Source of the DNA: Phycicoccus sp. CSK15P-2
GTDB lineage: Bacteria > Actinomycetota > Actinomycetes > Actinomycetales > Dermatophilaceae
Assembly: GCF_016888005.1 (NCBI RefSeq)
Contig: NZ_JAFDVE010000011.1
Coordinates: 124,001-188,000, forward strand
Length of the DNA stretch: 64,000 nt
Direction of reading: 5' to 3'
The notes beneath the pieces were generated by a model. The model did not search any database, had not been told where the DNA came from, and saw nothing but the letters and a program-made list of their open reading frames with translations. A program made the translations under genes and the position numbers. Shown one piece after another: positions 25,612 through 34,154 of this stretch (position 1 is the first letter of the stretch; every line of letters begins with the position of its first letter).

Positions 25612-25911
25612 TCACGCCGACGCGCGGGCCAAGGTCAGAAGAACCTCTCGGACCACGACGACACCGACGAAGAGCACGAGGAAGGAGAGGTCGATGGTGG
25701 CCCCACCGACACGCAGCGGGGGGATGAAACGGCGCAGGGCCCGGATGGGCGGCTCGGTCATCGTGTACACCGGCTCGGCGACGAGGAGAACGACCCCGCG
25801 GGGCCGCCAGTCCCGCGCGAACGTCCGGATCCCCTGGAAGACGACACGACCGACGAGGACCAGGAGGAACAGGTAGACCACGAAGGCCAGCGCGGAGAGG
25901 GTCGTCGACAT
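25612..25911 (-). CDS. YggT family membrane protein
   Basis: A 99-residue integral membrane protein with two spans: FVVYLFLLVLVGRVVFQGIR at the N-terminus and LSFLVLFVGVVVVREVLLTL at the C-terminus. Between them is the conserved amphipathic segment with EPVYTMTEPPIRALRRFIPP. YggT is usually encoded between sepF and divIVA in actinobacteria, as here, and is linked to osmotic tolerance and division, but its exact role is unknown. The ATG at 25911 lies 49 nt after the sepF stop. Confidence 0.92.
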   Translation of the reverse strand: MSTTLSALAFVVYLFLLVLVGRVVFQGIRTFARDWRPRGVVLLVAEPVYTMTEPPIRALRRFIPPLRVGGATIDLSFLVLFVGVVVVREVLLTLARASA

Positions 25912-25960
25912 GACAGGTAAGTCTGGCGGATCACCCTGAGCGCGTGGCGGGCGGCCCCGG

Positions 25961-26434
25961 TCAGCTCTGGTTGAAGACTCCGCGGGCCGGCGGGACCGCG
26001 CCGTCCTCGGCGGTGACCTCGACCGTCTCCGGGGAGAGGAGGAAGACCTTGGACGTGACGCGCTCGATGCTGCCGTGCAGCCCGAACACCAGGCCCGCGG
26101 CGAAGTCGACGAGGCGCTTGGCGTCGGCGTCGCTCATGTCGGTGAGGTTCATGATGACCGGCACGCTGTCCCGGAAGTTCTCACCGATGGTCTTGGCCTC
26201 GTTGTAGGTCCGCGGGTGGATCGTCGTGATCCGCGAGATCGAGGCCGCCTCGTGCGGGCGCACGACCTCGGCGACGGCACGACGGGTCGGCAGCGGGGTG
26301 ACCTCGGCGCCACGGTGCTCCGTGACGTCGTCGGTGTCGGGCTGGTCGTCGTAGTCGTAGTACTCGTCGTCGTAGCCGCCCTGGTCCTCGGCGAGGCCCA
26401 GGTAGACCATCGTCTTGCGCAGCGCGCCTGCCAT
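25961..26434 (-). CDS. sepF: cell division protein SepF
   Basis: Membrane anchor for FtsZ in bacteria lacking ftsA. The 157-residue protein has an N-terminal amphipathic membrane-targeting helix (AGALRKTMVYLGLAED), an acidic Tyr/Asp-rich linker (GGYDDEYYDYDDQPDTDD), and the C-terminal SepF fold with ITTIHPRTYNEAKTIGENFR, VPVIMNLTDMSDADAKRLVD and FAAGLVFGLHGSIERVT. The ATG at 26434 has GAGGAG six bases upstream. It sits between yggS and yggT as is usual in actinobacteria. Confidence 0.96.
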   Translation of the reverse strand: MAGALRKTMVYLGLAEDQGGYDDEYYDYDDQPDTDDVTEHRGAEVTPLPTRRAVAEVVRPHEAASISRITTIHPRTYNEAKTIGENFRDSVPVIMNLTDMSDADAKRLVDFAAGLVFGLHGSIERVTSKVFLLSPETVEVTAEDGAVPPARGVFNQS

Positions 26435-26489
26435 CCCGTGCTCCTCGGTCGTCGGCTCCGCCTTCCGGTGCCGTGCGTCGTGACCGAAG

Positions 26490-27185
26490 TTACCCGTGTG
26501 ACTCACGAGAACCGAGGATTGCCGAGCCGACACGCAGGTGTGTCGCGCCTTCGGCCACCGCGTCCTCGAGGTCGCCGCTCATCCCGGCGGAGATGGCGGT
26601 GGCGCCCGGATGAGCGCTGCGCAGCCGCTCGGAGAGCTCGCGCAACCGCGCGAAGGCGGGCCGCGGAGGCTCGCAGCGCGGGGCGACCGCCATGACACCG
26701 CGCAGCCTCAGGTGCTCCAGCCCGGCCACGAGGTCGGCCAGCGCGGGGACGTCCGCAGCGGGCGCTCCCCCGCGACCGCCCGCGGTGTCCAGGCCCACTT
26801 GGAGGAGGACCTCGATCGCGCGCCCCTCACGCTCGGCGGCGCGGTCGAGCGCCCGAGCCAGCTTCTCGCGGTCCAGCGAGTGGACGACGTCGGCGTACCG
26901 GGCCACCGAGCCGGCCTTCCTCGTCTGCACCTGACCGACGAAGTGCACCGTGAGCCCGGAGCGCGCCGCGACCTCCGGCAGCTTCGCGGCCGCCTCCTGG
27001 TCGCGGTTCTCCCCGATGTCGGTGACCCCCAGGTCCACGAGGAGGTCCAGGTCGGAGGTCGGGAACCGCTTCGTCACGACGACGAGGGTGGGGGCGTCCG
27101 TGCGTCCGGCGGCCGAGAGCGCGGCGTCCACCCGCTCGTGCACCCGGGCCAGACCCGCGGCGAGCTCCGCCCGCCGGTCGCTCAC
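26490..27185 (-). CDS. YggS/PLPBP family pyridoxal phosphate-binding protein
   Basis: A 231-residue single-domain protein with the alanine-racemase-like barrel. PLP attaches to the Lys in LVVVTKRFP. GENRDQEAAAK, HFVGQVQTRK and the phosphate-binding ISAGMSGDLEDAVAEGATHLRVGSAI complete the signature. The family controls PLP homeostasis and has no known catalytic reaction. The GTG at 27185 overlaps the pgeF stop by four bases (GTGA), showing translational coupling. Confidence 0.95.
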   Translation of the reverse strand: MSDRRAELAAGLARVHERVDAALSAAGRTDAPTLVVVTKRFPTSDLDLLVDLGVTDIGENRDQEAAAKLPEVAARSGLTVHFVGQVQTRKAGSVARYADVVHSLDREKLARALDRAAEREGRAIEVLLQVGLDTAGGRGGAPAADVPALADLVAGLEHLRLRGVMAVAPRCEPPRPAFARLRELSERLRSAHPGATAISAGMSGDLEDAVAEGATHLRVGSAILGSRESHG

Positions 27186-27889
27186 GACGCCACCCGTCGC
27201 ACGACCCCGGCGAACCGGCCGGTCGTGCGGTCGCGCCGGTAGGAGTAGAGGTCGTCCCGCTCACGGGTGCAGCCGGGCACCCAGGTCACCGGGACGTCGC
27301 GGGCGGTGAGGCGGGCGACCACGCCGGCCGCGACGTCCACCGCCGTCGTCCCGGTCCAGGAGACCGTCGCAGCGAGGGGAGCCACCCCGGCGACGTCGTC
27401 ACGCATCGCCGCGGGCACCTCGTAGCAGCGGCCGCACACCGACGGCCCGACGACCGCGTCGACCGCGGACGCGCCGAGGTCACGCATGGCGTCCAGGGCC
27501 GCGTCGACGACCCCGGCGACCAGCCCGGGACGGCCGGCGTGCACCGCCGCGACGACACCGTCGGGGCTGGCGAGGAGGACGGGGACGCAGTCGGCGACGA
27601 GCACGGCGACGGCGAGCTCGGCGCTCGTCGTCACGAGCGCGTCCGCCGAGGGCGCGACCTCCGGGACGGTGTCGACGACCGCGACCTCGGCGCCGTGGCA
27701 CTGGTCCATGTAGACGACCGGAGCCCCGACCGCGGCGGCGAGCCGGGAACGGTTCTCGCGCACCGCGTCCGGGTCGTCCTCGACGTGCAGCCCGAGGTTC
27801 AGGCCGAGCCACGCCCCTCGGCTCACCCCGCCCTCACGACCGGTGAGGGCCCGGTGGACACCGCCCGTCGTCTGCTCCCAGGTGAACAC
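27182..27889 (-). CDS. pgeF: peptidoglycan editing factor PgeF (laccase-domain, YfiH family)
   Basis: A 235-residue laccase-domain (DUF152) protein. Family members in E. coli remove wrongly inserted residues from UDP-MurNAc-peptides or act as purine nucleoside phosphorylases; databases also call it polyphenol oxidase. Metal ligands are seen in YMDQCHGAEVAVVD, VADCVPVLLASPDG and VHAGRPGLVAG, though the usual HAGWRG Trp is replaced by Arg-Pro. GPSVCGRCYEVP corresponds to the GPCIGPCCYEV region. The GTG at 27889 gives the common start VFTWE. It lies between ftsZ and yggS, the standard place in actinobacteria, but after a strong hairpin. Confidence 0.92.
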   Translation of the reverse strand: MFTWEQTTGGVHRALTGREGGVSRGAWLGLNLGLHVEDDPDAVRENRSRLAAAVGAPVVYMDQCHGAEVAVVDTVPEVAPSADALVTTSAELAVAVLVADCVPVLLASPDGVVAAVHAGRPGLVAGVVDAALDAMRDLGASAVDAVVGPSVCGRCYEVPAAMRDDVAGVAPLAATVSWTGTTAVDVAAGVVARLTARDVPVTWVPGCTRERDDLYSYRRDRTTGRFAGVVRRVAS

Positions 27890-27905
27890 GGACCCACCGT
27901 AGACG

Positions 27906-27942
27906 CGCCGGGGCGGGCCGGGAGCCCCGGCCCGCCCCGGCG
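27906..27942 (-). terminator. 17-bp perfect hairpin downstream of ftsZ
   Basis: A perfect 17-bp GC stem (27906-27922 and 27926-27942) with a 3-nt loop, 11 nt after the ftsZ stop and 17 nt before the pgeF start. It probably terminates or attenuates ftsZ transcription, so pgeF-yggS-sepF would be expressed at a lower level or from their own promoter. Confidence 0.82.
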
Positions 27943-27953
27943 TGCGTCGAGTC

Positions 27954-29363
27954 CTACTTGAGGAAGTCCGGAACGTCGAGGTCGTCGGCCTCGTCGAAGG
28001 TGACGGTCCGCGGCGGCTGCTGCTTGGCCGGCTCGGGCGGCGTCGACTCCCGCTCGGTGCGCACCGGCTCCTCGTCCGCGTCGGGCTCCTCCGGGACGAC
28101 GGCCGGCGGGACGGCGGGGGCCGACGGCTCGGGGCTCTCCTGGTGCGGCCGGAACATCTCGCCGGGCGGCGGCGCGGCGGGCGGGGCCGACGGCGCCGTC
28201 GAGGGCGGGGACACCGCCGCGCCGGACGCCGCGCCACCGCCGATGACCGCCGGGCGGGAGGTGGCCGGAGCACCGGGCGCCGCAGGGGCCGGCGGCGTCG
28301 TCGACGGGGTCGAGGTGGTCGACGGCGTCGAGGGAACGGCCGGTGGCGGCGAGACCGGCGGGACCGGACGCCCCTGGATCGTGCCGAGGGCGCGGTCGTC
28401 CTGCCTGCGGACCGGGGCTCCGCCGTCGAAGCCCGCCGCGATGACGGTGACCCGGACCTCGTCGCCGAGGGCGTCGTCGATGACCGCCCCGAAGATGATG
28501 TTGGCCTCGGGGTGCGCGGCCTCCTGGACGAGGCGTGCCGCCTCGTTGATCTCGAAGAGGCCGAGGTCGCTGCCGCCCTGGATCGAGAGAAGCACCCCGT
28601 GGGCGCCGTCGATGCTCGCCTCGAGCAGCGGGCTGGAGATCGCGAGCTCGGCGGCCTGGACGGCGCGGTCCTCACCCCGGGCCGAGCCGATGCCCATCAG
28701 GGCCGAGCCCGCTCCTTGCATGACGGACTTGACGTCGGCGAAGTCGAGGTTGATCAGGCCCGGCGTGGTGATGAGGTCGGTGATGCCCTGGACGCCGGAG
28801 AGCAGCACCTGGTCGGCGCTGCGGAAGGCGTCGAGCATCGAGACGCCGCGGTCGCTGATCGAGAGCAGCCGGTCGTTGGGGATGACGATGAGGGTGTCGA
28901 CCTCGTCGCGCAGCGCGGCGATGCCGGACTCGGCCTGGTTGGCGCGGCGCCGGCCCTCGAAGGTGAAGGGCCGGGTGACGACACCGATGGTCAGGGCGCC
29001 GAGACCCTTGGCGATCCGGGCGACGACCGGGGCGCCGCCGGTGCCGGTGCCACCGCCCTCGCCTGCGGTGACGAAGACCATGTCGGCCCCCTTGAGGACC
29101 TCCTCGATCTCCTCGGCGTGGTCCTCGGCGGCCTTCTTGCCGACGTCCGGGTCCGCACCCGCACCGAGGCCGCGGGTGAGCTCGCGCCCGACGTCGAGCT
29201 TGACGTCCGCGTCGCTCATGAGAAGGGCCTGGGCATCGGTGTTGACCGCGATGAACTCGACCCCCTTGAGGCCGACCTCGATCATCCGGTTGATGGCGTT
29301 GACGCCGCCTCCGCCGATGCCGACGACCTTGATGACGGCGAGGTAGTTCTGGGGTGATGCCAC
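27954..29363 (-). CDS. ftsZ: cell division protein FtsZ
   Basis: The tubulin-like GTPase that forms the Z ring. The 469-residue protein has the N-terminal [19 protein letters not shown], the GTP signature [15 protein letters not shown], the T7 loop [11 protein letters not shown] that completes the GTPase site, and a C-terminal tail [10 protein letters not shown] that binds SepF and other partners. Between core and tail is an unusually long Pro/Ala/Ser/Thr-rich linker of about 130 residues (including repeats of TSTPSTT and [11 protein letters not shown]). The GTG at 29363 gives the usual start [12 protein letters not shown], with GGAAGG nine bases upstream. It has its own promoter region before it. 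Confidence 0.98.
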   Translation of the reverse strand: MASPQNYLAVIKVVGIGGGGVNAINRMIEVGLKGVEFIAVNTDAQALLMSDADVKLDVGRELTRGLGAGADPDVGKKAAEDHAEEIEEVLKGADMVFVTAGEGGGTGTGGAPVVARIAKGLGALTIGVVTRPFTFEGRRRANQAESGIAALRDEVDTLIVIPNDRLLSISDRGVSMLDAFRSADQVLLSGVQGITDLITTPGLINLDFADVKSVMQGAGSALMGIGSARGEDRAVQAAELAISSPLLEASIDGAHGVLLSIQGGSDLGLFEINEAARLVQEAAHPEANIIFGAVIDDALGDEVRVTVIAAGFDGGAPVRRQDDRALGTIQGRPVPPVSPPPAVPSTPSTTSTPSTTPPAPAAPGAPATSRPAVIGGGAASGAAVSPPSTAPSAPPAAPPPGEMFRPHQESPEPSAPAVPPAVVPEEPDADEEPVRTERESTPPEPAKQQPPRTVTFDEADDLDVPDFLK

Positions 29364-29426
29364 GGCTGGGGGCCTTCCACTGGGACGTCGGCGGTGCGGT
29401 GATGCCGACCGAACTCTCGAGGTGAG

Positions 29427-29438
29427 GTCGAGGGTTAC
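29427..29438 (-). promoter_or_regulatory. ftsQ-ftsZ intergenic region with GTAACCCTCGAC motif
   Basis: The 222-nt gap between ftsQ and ftsZ is large for this tightly packed cluster. On the minus strand it contains GTAACCCTCGAC, 64 nt before the ftsZ start, a sequence I recognise as recurring before ftsZ in other actinobacteria, where ftsZ has dedicated promoters. I could not assign -35/-10 boxes with confidence. Confidence 0.35.
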
Positions 29439-29585
29439 TGTTCGGTGACGGTGTCGATGGGACGACGCTACGTCCGCCCCCGCTGTCCGGCGCAACATGA
29501 GCGTGGCGTGTCGCGACATCCCGTGGTACGAATCCTGCCACGTGGAACCGAGAGCGGACCATCCGCCCCATCCGTCACACGAGCG

Positions 29586-30347
29586 TCATCGGGTCACGGG
29601 GGTGTTCGGGGCGCTGACGTCGATGGTCCTCGCCTTCGTCCCGAGCAGTGCGCGCAGCACACGGATCTTCAGCTCGGCGTCGTCGGCGCCGCCCCAGACG
29701 ACGGTGCGCTTGCCCAGCGTGAACGTCACGAGGTCGGCGCTGCTGACGGTGACCGCCGAGACGTCGTCCGCGAGGTCTTCTGGGAGAGCGGTGAGCAGGG
29801 CGAACGCGGCGGCGAGGGCCTCCGGGGTCATCGCCCGCTCCCCCGTCGCGGTGACGACGGGGATGCCCTTCGGCGCCTTCTTCACGGTGCCGAACGCGAC
29901 CCCGGTGGCATCCACGACCTCGAGTCGACCTTGAGGGTTCTTGACGACGATCGCGGCGGTCCGCGGCACGACGTCGACCTCGAGCGACCGTGGCCAGCCG
30001 CGCCGTACCGACACCTCCGCGACGGTGATCCGTGTCCGGACGTCCGCCTCGACGGCTGCGGTGTCGACCCGCGCGAGGGGGGTGCCCGGCGGGACGTCGA
30101 CGAGCCCGCGGACCGCCTTCTCCTCGGCGCCGTCGACACCGGAGACGACGACCTCGCGCACACCGAGGACGTCGGTCCAGCCGACCACGTACCCCGCGCC
30201 GACGAGGACTCCCGCGACGGCCACGGTCCCCAGGGCGCGCAACCACGGGCGACGCCGCCGCGCGATCGCCCGGTCTCGGAACCGGGACGCCGACGACTCG
30301 ACACCGGTGTGGGACGGGCGCCGCGGGCGGGTCGCCGTGCGGCTCAT
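29586..30347 (-). CDS. ftsQ: cell division protein FtsQ
   Basis: A bitopic divisome protein linking FtsL-type proteins to the septal synthase. The 253-residue protein has a basic cytoplasmic tail (FRDRAIARRRRPWLRALG), one span at about residues 39-57 (GTVAVAGVLVGAGYVVGW), then the POTRA domain (VREVVVSGVDGAEEKAVRGL) and the FtsQ beta domain with RRGWPRSLEVDVVPRTAAIV. It ends with the typical LRALLGTKARTIDVSAP. The ATG at 30347 overlaps the murC stop (ATGA). Confidence 0.95.
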   Translation of the reverse strand: MSRTATRPRRPSHTGVESSASRFRDRAIARRRRPWLRALGTVAVAGVLVGAGYVVGWTDVLGVREVVVSGVDGAEEKAVRGLVDVPPGTPLARVDTAAVEADVRTRITVAEVSVRRGWPRSLEVDVVPRTAAIVVKNPQGRLEVVDATGVAFGTVKKAPKGIPVVTATGERAMTPEALAAAFALLTALPEDLADDVSAVTVSSADLVTFTLGKRTVVWGGADDAELKIRVLRALLGTKARTIDVSAPNTPVTR

Positions 30348-31810
30348 CCGGACTCCCGGCCGTGGCGGTCGCGGAGCGCGTCGAGCAACGGCGCCCCGAG
30401 CGCGGTGACGTCCCCGGCACCGACGGTCAGGACGAGGTCGCCGGGGCGGGCGGCCTCCGCGAGTGTCGCCACGGCGACCGGCGCGGTGAGCCCCACCTCG
30501 ACGAGGCGTTCGCCCGGCAGGTCCCGGAGCGGGTCGCCGACGAGCGCCGAGGAGACGCCCGGCATCGGCGCCTCACGCGCGCCGTAGACGTCGAGCAGGA
30601 CCACGTGGTGCGCGGGAGCGAGCGCCGCCGCGAAACCCTCAGCGAAGTCGCGGGTCCGGCTGTACAGGTGTGGTTGGAACACGACGAGGACCCGGCCGTG
30701 TCCGGCGCGCTCGACGACCCCCCGTGCCGTGGAGACCACCGCCGCGACCTTTGCCGGGTTGTGCGCGTAGTCGTCGACCACGGTCACCCCGTCGACCGAC
30801 CCCCGCACCTCGAAGCGCCGGCGCACCCCGGTGAAGGCCGCGAGCCCGGCGAGCACCGCGTCCGGGTCCTGGCCGAGCCCGACCGTGGCGGCGAGGAACG
30901 CGGCCGCGGCGTTGCGGACGTTGTGGTCGCCCGGCACCTGGAGGACGAGGGTGTGCTCGCTCCCCCGCCACGTGAACGGGCTCCGCGTGCCGAGGCCCTC
31001 GGGCGTCGTGTGGATCAGCCGGAGGTCGGCGACCGGGTCCGCCCCGTACGTGACGACCTGTCGACCGGCGGCTCGCTCGCCCTCGGCCAGCCTGCGGGCC
31101 CCGGGGTCGTCGAGGCAGGCGACGAGCACGCCACCCTCACGCACGGTGGCGGCGAACTCGACGTAGGCGGCGTCGACCGCCTCGGGGGTCCCGTAGAAGT
31201 CGAGGTGGTCGGGCTGGACGGTGGTGACGACGCCGACCTCGGGCCGGTAGACGAGGAACGTGCCGTCGCTCTCGTCGGCCTCGACGACGAAGGCCTCCCC
31301 CGCGCCCACGGCCGCGTTCGAGCCGAGCTGCGGGATCTCGCCGCCGCCGGCGTAGGACGGGTCGGCCCCGGCGTGGACGAGCGCGACGGTGAGCATCGAG
31401 GTCGTCGTCGTCTTGCCGTTCGCCCCCGCGACCGCCACCCCACGGCTGCCGGCCATGAGCGACGCGAGAGCCTGGGAGCGGTGCAGGACCCGCAGCCCGC
31501 CGGCCCGGGCAGCCGCGAGCTCGGGGTTGTCCTCGCGGATGGCCGAGGACACCACGACGGTGTCGACGCCGGCGAGGTGCGCGGCGTCGTGCCCGACGTG
31601 GACGGTGGCACCGGCCTCGCGAAGGCCCGCGAGGGTGGGCGAGTCGGCGGCGTCGGACCCGCTGACCGTCACGCCTCGACCCAGCAGCAGCCGGGCCACC
31701 GCGGACATGCCCGCACCGCCGATCGCGACGAGATGGACCGCACCGAGCCGGTCCCACGGCGGGACCGGCGCCCGGAGGTCGACCCGGGGGTTGACGACGG
31801 GCACGGTCAC
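30344..31810 (-). CDS. murC: UDP-N-acetylmuramate--L-alanine ligase MurC
   Basis: Adds L-Ala to UDP-MurNAc, the first peptide step of peptidoglycan synthesis. The 488-residue protein has the Rossmann start VHLVAIGGAGMSAVARLLLG, the ATP loop VAGANGKTTTTSML (the usual GTHGKT is GANGKT here), VVEADESDGTFL, VTTVQPDHLDFYG, DYAHNPAKVAAV and the late FQPHLYSRT. The GTG at 31810 overlaps the murG stop by four bases; a second GTG at 31804 is possible. It overlaps ftsQ by four bases at the other end. Confidence 0.97.
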   Translation of the reverse strand: MTVPVVNPRVDLRAPVPPWDRLGAVHLVAIGGAGMSAVARLLLGRGVTVSGSDAADSPTLAGLREAGATVHVGHDAAHLAGVDTVVVSSAIREDNPELAAARAGGLRVLHRSQALASLMAGSRGVAVAGANGKTTTTSMLTVALVHAGADPSYAGGGEIPQLGSNAAVGAGEAFVVEADESDGTFLVYRPEVGVVTTVQPDHLDFYGTPEAVDAAYVEFAATVREGGVLVACLDDPGARRLAEGERAAGRQVVTYGADPVADLRLIHTTPEGLGTRSPFTWRGSEHTLVLQVPGDHNVRNAAAAFLAATVGLGQDPDAVLAGLAAFTGVRRRFEVRGSVDGVTVVDDYAHNPAKVAAVVSTARGVVERAGHGRVLVVFQPHLYSRTRDFAEGFAAALAPAHHVVLLDVYGAREAPMPGVSSALVGDPLRDLPGERLVEVGLTAPVAVATLAEAARPGDLVLTVGAGDVTALGAPLLDALRDRHGRESG

Positions 31811-32892
31811 CGCCCCCGGGCGGCGACGACGAGGTCGGCGAGCTGCTCGTCGCCGTCCCGCTCCCCCACGGAGGCAGCGGCGGCGGCCATCCGGGCGAGG
31901 CGGTCGTCGTCGAGCGCCAGGGGGACGACGGTGTCCTGCACCCACGCCGCGTCGACGGCGGCGTCGTCGACGAGGAGCCCGCCCCCAGCCGCGACGGCCG
32001 TCGCGGCGTTGAGCCGCTGCTCGCCGTTGCCGATGGGCAGGGGGACGTAGACGGCCGGCAGCCCGACCGCGGTGAGCTCGCAGACCGTGTTCGCGCCGGA
32101 CCGGGCGACGACGAGGTCGGCCGCGGCGTACGCGAGGTCCATCCGGTCGCAGTACTCGAGGACGCGGTACACCGCACCTGTGCTCTCCCCCGGGTCGACC
32201 GCCTTCCCCGCCCCGGTGACGTGCAGCACCTGCACCCCCGCTGCCGAGAGCGCACCGGCCGCGCCCTCGAACGCGGTATTGAGCCGGGCGGCGCCGAGGG
32301 AGCCGCCCGTGACGAGCAGGGTCGGAGCATCGGCGAGACCGAAGTGCTCGCGGGCCCGGGACCGCAGGGCCGGACGGTCGAGCGTGGCGATCTCGTGCCG
32401 CAGGGGCATCCCGGTGACCGTGGCGTGCGGCAGCGGCGTCCCGGGGAATGTGACCGCGACCTGCGCGGCGACCCGGGCGCCGAGCCGGTTGGCCAGGCCC
32501 GGGCGGGCGTTCTGCTCGTGGACGACGACGGGGACCCCCCGGCGGCGGGCCGCGAGATAGGCCGGCGAGGCGACGAAGCCCCCGAAGCCCACCACGACCT
32601 CGGCGCCCGTGGCGTCGAGGGCCTCCCCGGCGGCCCGGACCGCGCGGCGCAGGTTGCCCGGGAGGCGCAGCACGTCGGCGGACGGGCGCCGCGGGAACGG
32701 TACGCGGGGCACCTCGTGGAGCGGGTAGCCGCGCTCGGGCACGAGACGTGCCTCGAGCCCGGTCGCCGTCCCGAGCGCCGCGACGGCGACCTCGGGGTCC
32801 CTGCGGCGAAGACAGTCGGCGAGGGCGAGCAGCGGTGAGACGTGCCCGGCCGTCCCGCCCCCCGCGAGGAGGACCGAGCGCAGCTCGCTCAC
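31807..32892 (-). CDS. murG: UDP-N-acetylglucosamine--lipid I transferase MurG
   Basis: Adds GlcNAc to lipid I on the inner membrane face to make lipid II. The 361-residue GT28 enzyme has the membrane-side loop VLLAGGGTAGHVSPLLALAD, then VVVGFGGFVASPAYLAARRR, HEQNARPGLANRLGAR, the second loop LLVTGGSLGAARLN, and the UDP-GlcNAc motif VVARSGANTVCELTAVGLP with LPIGNGEQRLNA. All conserved G-loops are intact. The GTG at 32892 overlaps the ftsW stop (GTGA), and its own stop overlaps murC. Confidence 0.97.
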   Translation of the reverse strand: MSELRSVLLAGGGTAGHVSPLLALADCLRRRDPEVAVAALGTATGLEARLVPERGYPLHEVPRVPFPRRPSADVLRLPGNLRRAVRAAGEALDATGAEVVVGFGGFVASPAYLAARRRGVPVVVHEQNARPGLANRLGARVAAQVAVTFPGTPLPHATVTGMPLRHEIATLDRPALRSRAREHFGLADAPTLLVTGGSLGAARLNTAFEGAAGALSAAGVQVLHVTGAGKAVDPGESTGAVYRVLEYCDRMDLAYAAADLVVARSGANTVCELTAVGLPAVYVPLPIGNGEQRLNAATAVAAGGGLLVDDAAVDAAWVQDTVVPLALDDDRLARMAAAAASVGERDGDEQLADLVVAARGR

Positions 32893-34151
32893 GAGCGTCC
32901 GCCCGGCCGGCGCACGACACCGGAGACGACCGACAGCGACCGGCGCAGCGAGGAAGGCCGCGCCGAGAGGCTCTCGGCGCAGCCCGGCTCGTTCCGCGCG
33001 AAGCACAGGAGGATGCCGAGGGCTCCCATCGTCGTGATGAGCGAGGACCCACCGGAGGACACGAGCGGCAGTGGGACACCGATGACCGGCAGGAGGCCGA
33101 TGACCGCGCCGATGTTCACCGTGGCCTGCACGATGATCCACGTCATGATGCCGGCGGTCACCACCCGCACGAAGAAGTCGTCGGAGCGGCTGACGAGGCG
33201 GTAGCACGCGACCGCGAGACCGCCGAAGAGCAGGAGGATCGCGAGCGTGCCCGCCAGGCCGAGCTCCTCGCCGATGATCGCGAAGATGAAGTCGTTGTGC
33301 GGCTCGGAGAGCAGGCCCCACTTCTCGCGGCTCTCTCCGAGGCCGAGGCCGAGCCACCCGCCGTCGGCCAGCGCGTAGCGACCGTGGATCGGCTGCCGGG
33401 CCGGGCCGTCGATGTCGGTGTCGCGCCCCAGCCAGACGTCGAAGCGGCCGAGCCGGTTCGAGCTCGTGAGGACGAATGTGACGGCCATCCCGACGAAGGG
33501 CACGCCGGCGACGGCGAACCAGCGCAGCGGGACCCCGGCCGCGAAGAGCACACCGGCCACGACCGCGCCGAGCACGAGGACGGTCCCGAGGTCCTCGCCG
33601 AGGAGGACCAGGCCGATGGCGACCGCGACCATCGGCACGAGGTACGGCACGAGCACGTGCGAGAAGGACGAGAGGTGGCGCCGCTTGCGCGAGAGGACGG
33701 CGCCGCCGGTGAGGGCCAGGCCGAGCTTGATCGCCTCGGACGGCTGGATGTTGACCGGCCCGAGGTGGACCCAGTTCCGGTTGCCCTGGAACCCGCCGCC
33801 GAGCGAGGTGAAGACGAGTAGCTGCAGGACGATGCCGACGAGCAGGACGGGCAGCGCGAGCCGCTTCCAGCCCCGCACCGGGACCCTCGCGGCGACGAAC
33901 AGGACGACGGTACCGATGGCCGCGTACATCGCCTGGTTCGTGAAGATCGAGAAGGCCGACCGCTGCTCGCTGCTGGCCAGCGAGACGATGGAGCTCGCCG
34001 ACAGCACCATGATGAGGCCGAACACGACGAGCGCCACGGTGAGCGAGAGCAGCAGGTAGTACGTGGTCACGGGCGACTCGAGGCGGGCGGCCCAGGCCCG
34101 CAGCCGGGCCGGGGCGCCGGGACCGGGCGCCGGTGCGGTGGTGCTCGTCAC
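32889..34151 (-). CDS. ftsW: peptidoglycan glycosyltransferase FtsW
   Basis: The SEDS-family septal polymerase acting with FtsI. The 420-residue protein has ten spans. Conserved features are LSLTVALVVFGLIMVLSASS at span one, the extracellular NRNWVHLGPVNIQPSEAIKL with the essential Glu/Lys region, LLGEDLGTVLVL containing the catalytic Asp, and PLPLVSSGGSSLITTMGALG near the C-terminus. The C-terminal basic tail (RPSSLRRSLSVVSG) probably contacts cytoplasmic partners. The GTG at 34151 lies 3 nt after the murD stop. Confidence 0.97.
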   Translation of the reverse strand: MTSTTAPAPGPGAPARLRAWAARLESPVTTYYLLLSLTVALVVFGLIMVLSASSIVSLASSEQRSAFSIFTNQAMYAAIGTVVLFVAARVPVRGWKRLALPVLLVGIVLQLLVFTSLGGGFQGNRNWVHLGPVNIQPSEAIKLGLALTGGAVLSRKRRHLSSFSHVLVPYLVPMVAVAIGLVLLGEDLGTVLVLGAVVAGVLFAAGVPLRWFAVAGVPFVGMAVTFVLTSSNRLGRFDVWLGRDTDIDGPARQPIHGRYALADGGWLGLGLGESREKWGLLSEPHNDFIFAIIGEELGLAGTLAILLLFGGLAVACYRLVSRSDDFFVRVVTAGIMTWIIVQATVNIGAVIGLLPVIGVPLPLVSSGGSSLITTMGALGILLCFARNEPGCAESLSARPSSLRRSLSVVSGVVRRPGGRS

Positions 34152-34154
34152 GGG

